Shown here one piece after another: positions 7,944 through 14,837 of a stretch of DNA of 14,837 bases. The notes under the pieces are model-generated. The model did no database searches, was not told the DNA's origin, and was given only the letters and a program-made list of their open reading frames with translations. This DNA comes from Acanthaster planci (Eukaryota; Echinodermata; Asteroidea; Valvatida; Acanthasteridae), in assembly GCF_001949145.1 (NCBI RefSeq), contig NW_019091513.1:419934-434770 (forward strand), written 5' to 3'. Within the stretch, counting starts at the first letter, position 1, and every line of letters begins with the position of its first letter. Both the position numbers and the translations under genes were made by a program.

Positions 7944-10900
7944 CTGTCATAAAAGAGGTGGAAAAAGCATCTATTTCAACTTGGAGGCAAAACGGGTCCA
8001 GAGCACCGTCCACAGTGGCGTAACTAAGCCTAAACGTCTGGTAGGGGGCACCCAGAGGTGCACTCATTTTTCAAAGGGGCGCCACGAGAAAATAAGCTGC
8101 ATAGCTACAAAAAGGCTCAACGGAGATTATTCACAGATTTCGGATTTTAAATGGGGTGCATCAGGGATGGGGGCCAATGGCATCCGCCGAGGCACGGCCA
8201 GGTTTTAATGATAAATTTGCATGATGCTTATAAAGGGATCTGGGAATTCCCCATCCAATTTAGCGAATTGTGTGACCTTTGAACCTTGTGCACGTCTTCA
8301 ACCCGTTATTGGGCCCACGTGGGTGCACAGAATGTGCATGTACAGTACAAGTATTTTCTGTAAGTCTTGCCTGTCGGCCGGAAGTGGCCTACAATGTGAT
8401 ATTTTTTGGCGGCACTGAAGTTGGGCGGGTTTCCAAGGTTTTTGGGGGAGTGCTGTGCGAGACGTCCGGGTGGATGGACGTCGTGATGGCTCGGCCGGAA
8501 TCACATAGATTATTAGCACCGGTATAATTGTCCAAGCAGTTGTGATTCTAGTGATGGCGAAATAAAAGAAATCCAGTCCGCTTGAATACCCAAGTCTTTC
8601 AGTGCCTGCTGAACTTTCTTTTTGCCTGCCTGGCCTCCATTTCCCCCTTCAGTGGCGGACGGACCCCCGCCCCCGAGCGATCGGCCAGGGGCCGGACCGC
8701 TACACTTATATCATGAGAAGGCCTTCATGAATACCATTTCTGTCATAGAGTTTTCATAACTTCATGGCGACCTAGTTATTTTCAAGGGCTCTTGAAGTGT
8801 GATCTTACTTTAGGAGAGCAGGCATTATCTGAAGTTATACCGAACACTTGAATTTATTGCATGTTAACAATAAGTACCTAAAAATTTGGGGGAGGCGCAT
8901 TCGCTTTTGAATCTTTATGGCCACGAAATCCCAGGAAAGTTTAAGCAAATATAAAGTTATCAGATTACTCTGCCCAAACAAATCCCGTCTAGATTTTCTT
9001 CTTCGGATCCAAATTCTCTCTTTTAGCCCAACAGAATCATTGAAACCAAATCTATTACGTGTCTGTATTAAACTGTACAACGGTACCTGTAATGAAACAC
9101 TTTGTGTCTAAGATGGCGTCGTAGTTCACCGATGAGCATAAATATTTCCATTCCACTGTAACTTAAAGTCCCCAAAACATCCTATAAGGGTTATGTACAC
9201 AAATGATCGTAGAATTAAATAGGACCCTAAAAGGCTACAGTTCAAGGAATTAATTTCTTAGAAATCTACTCAGTGGGCAAGTTAACCGTTAACACCACCG
9301 TCACTATAGCCAAACGCTCTCCTGCAATCATTACTCACCGATTTCTGTTGGATCAACTATTTTGGACAGGATTGATCGTGCCACTGGCATTGCTGTCGCT
9401 CGGAAAGCACCCATGAGATTCGCTGCAACACATCAAATTTTAGTATAAATAAACAAATATTAAATAAATCGTTATATAAATTGAAGCTTGGATTTTTCTC
9501 TCGATTGGTTAACGTTGATTCCATTATAAACATTTGGACATACTGTCAGGTTTTTTTTTATAAAGACACGGTTTTCAGTTCAGTTTCGAAGCTTTTAATG
9601 CATGGGCATTGAGTTATTTTTGGTCAAAACCGAAAACTGTCCACTTGGTCGTCAGGCTCTGTGAAGGTCATCTACTTACCAGCGTAGATCAGCCAGGTTG
9701 TCTGAGACACACTCATTACAATATTGAAGGCCAGTAGGCTTAGACAACTAATTTGCATAATCCAGTATTCCCCCAAGCAGATAGCAAATAACTTCGATCC
9801 AGCAACCATTCCTATGGAAAAAGGGATCTGATTTTAACATGTACTTTTAATGGATGAGGTATTGGACGGAACTTGAGTTGATTTCCAAGTGTTAAAGTGG
9901 GTGAAACCTGAGTAAAAATGACGTTTTTCTCATAGGGTGCTTATTTGCCCAGGCAATAACAACTCACCGGCAGACGCTGTGAGAAATCCGAACGCCCCAG
10001 CCAAGCCAGCGCTGAGAGCATCCCAACAGAAAGGCGCTGCTGAGCCATAAATGATGAAGATGGAGATGGTGCCGTTGATGTTAATAATGATAACAAATAG
10101 GAAGAAGTCTAGGAGAAGCATCTGCCATCGGCGGCCGTTCTCATTGAACTTGAGAAGCTTCACCATACTCCTGCAAGCTTCTCTGAGCCCTTTGCGATGG
10201 TCGGGGATGTTGTCACGGTCTACAGTCTCAATCAGAATACCTGGGACGGCAATATAGATTAGGCAGAGGATATTGCACCCAAAAGCTATTAGCAATGGAG
10301 GGAGAGTGCTAAAATCACGTACCAAGTATCCGACACCTACTTGGGCGAGTCCGCTTAGCAATAAGAAAGTCATCTCAGCAAGCGCGATTCGTAAAGTTCG
10401 TTGTGTCTCTGTTGTAATGTCGACAATGTAGGAGATGCAACCTGCAAATAGTAACCCAGATCTACCCGTCGACCCCAGCAAAACCTCCCCGACAAAAAGT
10501 ACTGGAAGAGGCAGTTCCCCGTAAATGGTTGCTATATAGACTGCCTCCTGGATAATGTAGCCAACGAGTGGGACGGCAATGCACATTTTCCTGCCTAACT
10601 TGTCACTTAAAGTGCCCAAAAGAATCGACGCTATTAGCATCGGTACACTTCCAGCCATGCTCAGGTACAGCAACCAAAGGGAAGCCTGCAACTGGATGTC
10701 GTCCTCTCTTGCTTTGTATTCTGTGTCGTTGATGTCGCATCCCGAGAAGTCGTCAAGAATGGACATGTTGTACATCAGTTCGCCAAACCGGCTCTTCAAG
10801 TAGAACGGCCGAACGAGACCCATGGAATTAGAGCCGACCACGGCCAGTGCAATCACGGGTTCTACAGTCACCCATCGGCGCTGAGCTCGCTCGCGATTTG

Positions 10901-10964
10901 GGACCATTCGTTCCTCAATATCTGCAAAACTCTCGTGAAGTTCTGCCTCTCTATTTTCCGTCAT
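7783..10964 (-). CDS. SLC46: SLC46-family (proton-coupled folate transporter-like) MFS transporter, complete, four exons
   Basis: A 12-helix major facilitator of the SLC46 family, whose members move folates or other small solutes across plasma or lysosomal membranes; the substrate here is unknown. Exons 10964-9968, 9811-9680, 9422-9339 and 7943-7783 join to 1374 nt (457 residues plus TAA), close to the usual 450-470. Helix 1 is about 32-52. The loop 53-93 has two N-glycosylation sequons (N66-M-S, N79-D-T). Motif A, GTLSDKLGRK, is at 117-126. DITTETQRTLRIALAE (182-197) is the family signature after helix 4. C76 and C313 may match the PCFT loop disulfide (inference). RSILSKIVDP and GTAFALVAC near helices 10-11 follow PCFT closely. 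The start is fixed by an in-frame TAA seven codons upstream with no AG between. The exact paralogue cannot be told. Confidence 0.93.
7944..9338 (-). other. SLC46-like intron 3 with GC-rich repeat-like inserts
   Basis: A 1395-bp intron, long beside the other two (156 and 257 bp). On the + strand it contains CAGTGGCGTAACTAAG at 8012-8027, which resembles the ends of hAT-type DNA transposons. It also holds a GC-rich block 8280-8490 and CAGTGGCGGACGGACCC with a GGCC-hairpin at 8650-8702. No matching opposite terminus was found, so no element is delimited. ORFs 8221-8527 have no family similarity that I can recognise. Confidence 0.6.
8650..8702. repeat. GC-rich repeat-like end with short hairpin, within SLC46 intron 3
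   Basis: CAGTGGCGGACGGACCCCCG followed by a C-rich run, then GCGATCGGCC-AGG-GGCCGGACCGC, which can fold on itself. The sequence stands out from its AT-rich surroundings. The CAGTGGCG start is shared with 8012-8019. Assignment to a transposon family is a guess. Confidence 0.35.
9339..9422 (-). CDS. SLC46: SLC46-like coding exon 3 (residues 377-404)
   Basis: 84 nt, acceptor tgatgtgttgcag ending at 9423, donor ATCG|GTGAGT at 9338. The split codon G|CG gives Ala377. It encodes NLMGAFRATAMPVARSILSK and IVDPTEI. The RS-LSK-V pattern before the next helix matches PCFT and SLC46A3. Confidence 0.9.
9680..9811 (-). CDS. SLC46: SLC46-like coding exon 2 (residues 333-376)
   Basis: 132 nt, acceptor ccctttttccatag ending at 9812, donor GCTG|GTAAGT at 9679. 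The incoming split codon G|GA gives Gly333. It encodes MVAGSKLFAICLGEY and continues through helix 9 (ISCLSLLAFNIVMSVS). Too short for simple ORF finding, but both borders and both phases fit. Confidence 0.9.
9968..10964 (-). CDS. SLC46: SLC46-like coding exon 1 (residues 1-332 plus one base)
   Basis: The 997-nt exon starts at ATG 10964-10962 (context CAACGAAATGA, purine at -3). TAA at 10985-10983 is in frame upstream. The donor is GCCG|GTGAGT at 9967. It encodes the charged cytosolic N-terminus, helices 1-7 and the start of helix 8. The apparent ORF that runs on to 9930 is intron read-through. Confidence 0.93.
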
Positions 10965-10984
10965 TTCGTTGCCAGATTCGGTTT

Positions 10985-12520
10985 AGTTCTCCTGGGTATC
11001 GAAAGACACATTTGACTTGGGGTAAGACAAACCCGTGTTTGAACCGTCACTTATGTGCTGGATGTTGAATAAAAATGGACTTCGTACATGAAACGAGGTC
11101 TGTGTGCAGTTGTGGCGCCAACGCTGAACAGTCTCGTTGGTTTGAACCATGTAACTTCTGTCAAAATTCAACGAAGCCCGTGTTTTACACCTCACATTGA
11201 GACGATGGTATTTGTACGTCAGTTGCCATCGGTCGAGTGGAAAGTTCAACACGCTATTTCTGATGTTGACATTAATAGATTAGATCTTACTGAAATGTGT
11301 TAACCTGCATTTCGCCTTTGCACAAAGATGGATGTTGAACACCTGACGTATAAACTCTGACTTATGCGACACTGAGAAGGGGGACCAAAAAAGAACAGCT
11401 GTTGGAAAACCCGGAGGTGAACTGAAAGGATTTAATACTACTTCGAGGCCTGTTGTTCCGATCCTAGATGAGTGTTACGTAATGGAAAATAAAATGAAAT
11501 GGAAACATTAACATATTGGAAAGGTATGGCTTATTTGCACTAAGAATGGTCTTAGCCTAAGACGTTTAGTTAATACCTGTGCATACACGTACATTTACTC
11601 ACAAGCAATGCAAATTATTCGATAAACAAAGGCCATTACTCTCGTTTCGATGACGTTGGTGTGTAGCTAGTCGAGAATCAAATACAAATGCGAAAGAATC
11701 TATATTTCGTGGCGAAACACGATCCACCACAGAATCGAAAACACCATAAAATACTGAGCCCTAAAACAGTATATTTTGTGTCAGCAGAGACAAAAACGAA
11801 GAGGAAAAAAGGCACGCGGAGACCTCTGTCTTTACAAAATGTGACGCTGAAGATCTTTTTTCCATGCCAGTTACACACCTTTGAGCGAATTTTCGGTTGG
11901 TTATTAAACCAATACTCATGCACTGTGAATGTATCACCAAATTCTAGTATCATCAAAGGGAATACAGGGGTTTAGCTGGGATTTAAAAGTTTTCCATGGT
12001 GATGCAGGAGGTTTATAAGAAGATAAAAATCAGTATACTGGCGAAAGACCGAACTTTCCTAATGTTGATTGGCCGTCAATGGCAGGACACCTTGTCTACC
12101 ATATTCTGTGGATTCTTTAGTAAAGTAGCGATAAGTTACGTTTTTAAAACCCGAGAGAAAATCTATTGTAACAGAACAGTCGTGGAGAGTGGGAAACACT
12201 TCTTATTTGAAAACTCTTTAACGACATCAAATATTATTTTGTTTCGATATATTTTAATTTGATACGAGCACAGGCGATTTGTGTGAAAATGGTTCTTCGA
12301 GTGGTTTTCCAGAAAAAAAGGTGGTGACATAATTCTAGACCATTCGTCTTGCAGACCGCAGAGCTACTTTAGCGTTGAGATGTACACACATCTATACTAC
12401 ATTTGTCACTTGTACTCTGCTGCATACGAAGCTGTATTAGGGACTTGTATGGTGAATGATTCTCTCCTCGAGCTAACTCGTTCGACTTCTATGTCGCACT
12501 TTTATGTCCTACGTATCACT
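10985..12520. other. Upstream region of the SLC46-like gene and further non-coding DNA
   Basis: The first few hundred bases presumably hold the 5' UTR and promoter of the SLC46-like gene (- strand), but no TATA box or clear first exon was identified. The words AACACGGGCTT and AAACACGGGTTT recur on the - strand near 11180 and 11030. ORFs at 11678-11975 overlap on both strands and, like 11996-12262, are not recognised. Confidence 0.45.
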
Positions 12521-12680
12521 TGCAGACCTGCCGACATGCTGTACTCCTTCCTAAGGTCAGGCATTACCACATAATAGATTAAAATTTGAAATGAACTGAA
12601 GACTTATTTAAATACCTTTTAATCTATTGTGTGGTAATGCCTGACCTCAGGAAGGAGCACGGCTCGGTTGCTGGTCTGCA
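12521..12680. repeat. Large inverted repeat: 64-bp arms, 32-bp loop
   Basis: The left arm 12521-12584 and right arm 12617-12680 pair without any gap. 54 of 64 positions match, and the inner 41 bp (12544-12584 with 12617-12657) differ at only two. The shared core is CTCCTTCCTRAGGTCAGGCA then TTACCACAYAATAGATTAAAA. The outer TGCAGACC also matches perfectly, with a diverged 15-bp block between. It may be a fold-back transposon, an inverted duplication or a hairpin RNA source. Confidence 0.93.
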
Positions 12681-13865
12681 CGCATGTCCTACGTGGAGGA
12701 GAGATTTTTGTTTGTTTCACCGTGCCCCTATTACAGTCTCGTAGCTGAATATAATGTGCTTTCAAAGTCCAAAGGGGATCAAGTACGCCAAAGTTCGAAG
12801 CTTGCACAGGTTTGAATGCTGTGCATAGGTCCACATTGCTTCAGATGAAGTGCCATTATCCCAGACTTTGCAGAGTGTACACATTGCTTGACATTCAACG
12901 CAAGACTGGGATTCCGAGTCTGATCTTTGCTGCAGAGGGTTCCATCTGGAAGGCTGTCCTTTCAGGGTGAGGTTTATATTCTGCGTGAGATAAAGACGCA
13001 AAGAACGTGGTTTTAGGGTCTGGGCGTGCATACAAGACACCGGTCGCTTCTATACCCATGCATTGATTCTTGTAGCTTCACATGGGCCCTTTGCATGAAC
13101 GTTACCGAGGAATATAGGCGATGATGCCGGACGTAATCAACGGCAACACTCAACAACTACAGGACATGACCTCCCACTCTAATGGTTGGATAGTCATGCA
13201 TGTATATGGTTCATATTGTGTTCAAGTGAATTTTGTATGGTTAGTTGTAGACAAATGCTTTCGTGTTTTCGTTTTTATAATGTTACACTTCCGGTATTAA
13301 CCTTAAAATAAATGACCTCTGTACAGGGCACCTTGGAAGTTGTGGCAAATGACCCATGATGACAGTTTCACGCACCCCCCAATGTTGTCTGTAAAGTTTC
13401 GTTGTCTGAATGCATGTACACATTTAGCTGAATTGAACCTTAAGCTCCAGCGATATAATCAAGAAAATAGATATTTAAGAAATGATAATTAATAGCAGGA
13501 TGATGTCATCATGACGTTATTTCATTCTTGGCGACCTCTAGACTTTTAACACGCACACAGCAATTTGGTTGATAACCAAATGTTCCCTTATATGTGCGAA
13601 TCAGATTAATGCAGGTTTGAAGATTCCATTATGACGTCAGAATTTTCAGAAAAATATTTCATTCAGGCGGTGTGTAATGCGTAATTCACTCGCGAAGCGC
13701 TGGTCTGGTGCCTTGACTTATTCCTACTCACAGACGCGCCACCATCGTTGGGAGACATCTGGGCATAATTTTTAAAATGTCGACATCCGCTGCACCTCAC
13801 CGCACAAAACCAACAACGAAGGGAGCAATCTTGGCTGAACCCACTGCATTGAGATCCCTCTATTA
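12681..13865. other. Non-coding stretch between inverted repeat and dispersed repeat copy 2
   Basis: No gene was supported. A - strand ORF at 13040-12762 contains a cysteine cluster (CVECQAMCTLCKVW) but no known zinc-finger spacing and no recognisable homologue. A perfect 8-bp hairpin with a 3-base loop (ATTTGGTT-GAT-AACCAAAT) lies at 13563-13581. TACATGTA-related words recur (for example ATGCATGTACACAT near 13411). Confidence 0.45.
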
Positions 13866-14633
13866 GATCGATCTGCACGTGCCACCCTTTTGAATGTCGC
13901 TAACAAAAGATGGGAAATAATGAATCCATCGCGTCTAACACCCGTTTCAGACAGGCGTACCAGAGTCGCGCTGAGCTAAATAAAATTAAGAGCAACTCGG
14001 GTCGACCCAATTGGATTTTGGTTTCATACATTTGCATTGGGTTTGGGCCATGAAAAGAGCTACTTCTGAATCCAAGTCGCTCTGATGTCGTTCCAAGCGC
14101 CTTCAAGTGTCGATCTTTCGCTTGCTTGCACGCCTGATCGCTCCTAATTGTTTCAGACATCGAACTGTCGCCGTACTAAAATTCAAAATTTGCTTTTAAA
14201 GCTTGGTTCGGCGCGACTCCCCAAGGCCTGTCTGAAACGGGGATTATTAAAAAAATCAGCGTTCGGCTTGGACGATTCAAAACCGTGGGTTAGATTCTGG
14301 GTCCCACGAATTTTCTTTGTTTGAGGCACATTCAAGTAGCATGTGACATCATTTTACACACTCAAAGATAGAATTCACCATACTCGAAACTCTCTGTCGA
14401 TCGGCCATCAATGGACGGGAGTTGTCGTCTCCATGTTAGTGTCAAGCTTGGACGTGGTCGACATTGTGCATGGAATTCGTTTGTATTCGGCTTTGATCAA
14501 GCACTAACATTATTAAAGTAACTCAAACTGAACAGAGGGTCAAATTACTGTATGATAAGGTTTTCCCTGTTGTTTAAGGGCTGTTTTATTGGCTATTTGA
14601 TTTTGACACATTTTCTCATTTTTAACCGAAAGA
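13866..14633 (+). repeat. Dispersed ~430-bp repeat, copy 2 (interrupted by a MITE)
   Basis: Homologous to 4052-4478, same orientation. The left part is 13866 to about 13940 (ATCGATCTGCACGTGCCACC, GATGGGAAATAATGAATCCA) and the right part about 14242-14633 (AAAAATCAG, CGGCTTGGACGATTC, GCTTTGATCAAG, ACAGAGGGTCAAATTACTG). Removing the 301-bp insert restores collinearity with copy 1. Confidence 0.87.
13941..14241. mobile_element. 301-bp MITE (non-autonomous DNA transposon) with perfect 16-bp terminal inverted repeats
   Basis: The ends are CCCGTTTCAGACAGGC at 13941-13956 and its exact reverse complement at 14226-14241. The inverted similarity continues in register: GAGTCGCGC at 13963-13971 pairs with 14211-14219, so 26 of the outer 31 bp match. 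There is no coding capacity for a transposase, as expected for a MITE. The target duplication is not clear: flanks CTAACA|CCCG and CGGG|GATTATTA allow a TA duplication if one or two bases are added to the ends. The superfamily is not assigned. Confidence 0.92.
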
Positions 14634-14837
14634 ACGTGTAGCCTGGAAAAATGACACACCTAAGAAAACTTTAGACACTGGCAAAATACAAAAAAAATCT
14701 TTCGCTGGGGATTAGCACAAAAAGACAATCCGGGATCGGGTAAGGACAGGCGCGAGATCTTTGTAAAAAAAATAACACAGAGAAAATTTCTTCAATTCCG
14801 GAACAACCAATCAAAAGAAGATTTATATAAAAAAGGG
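14634..14837. other. Non-coding tail of the window
   Basis: AT-rich, A-run-containing sequence without recognised features. Confidence 0.4.

Noticed and set aside
7944-8067. The - strand ORF start MSAPLGAPYQTFRL as a real N-terminus
   Set aside because: It lies in front of a strong acceptor (gacag at 7944). Only the part after 7943 matches SLC46; the rest is intron and repeat.
9109-9123. AAGATGGCG word as a possible promoter or start context
   Set aside because: It lies inside SLC46 intron 3, is followed at once by a stop (ATGGCGTCGTAG), and has no other support.
9930-9967. Extension of SLC46 exon 1 to residue 344 (GELLLPGQISTL)
   Set aside because: The sequence past 9968 starts GTGAGT and the next exon joins in phase with the correct family sequence, so this is intron.

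Overview
This is a eukaryotic nuclear window: every recognisable protein is split by introns with GT..AG borders, and the rest is intron, intergenic DNA and decayed repeats. The proteins, the many copies of the palindromic octamer TACATGTA and the CR1/L2-like LINE fit an invertebrate metazoan, perhaps a marine deuterostome such as an amphioxus; the species-level guess is inference only. No bacterial operon, CRISPR array, rRNA or convincing tRNA was seen.

Left part (1-2310, + strand): the last three recognisable coding exons of MED30, a subunit of the Mediator transcription complex. Exons 427-576, 1393-1500 and 2203-2310 join in phase 0 and give the conserved C-terminal two thirds of the protein. 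The N-terminal exon(s) lie left of the window. The final exon either ends at TGA 2308-2310 or is spliced again at a strong donor at 2292.

Middle (2311-7782): about 5.5 kb between the facing 3' ends of two convergent genes. It holds an 82-bp almost perfect palindrome (3384-3465) next to a short direct repeat, the first copy of a ~430-bp dispersed repeat (4052-4478), a frame-broken and internally deleted 3' end of a LINE on the - strand (4643-5560), and a cluster of acceptor-like short repeats (6247-6530).

Right-centre (7783-10964, - strand): a complete SLC46-family (proton-coupled folate transporter-like) major facilitator gene in four coding exons, 457 residues. All three junctions keep frame, with phases that match across each intron. 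Intron 3 (1.4 kb) carries GC-rich repeat-like sequence.

Right part (10985-14837): presumed upstream region of the SLC46 gene, then non-coding DNA with a 64-bp-arm inverted repeat (12521-12680). The second copy of the dispersed repeat (13866-14633) is interrupted by a 301-bp MITE (13941-14241) with perfect 16-bp terminal inverted repeats. The first repeat copy lacks this insert and serves as the empty site.

The two genes show no functional link. No clear new biological system was found; the most informative structures are the nested MITE, the two large inverted repeats and the undecided 3' ends of both genes.
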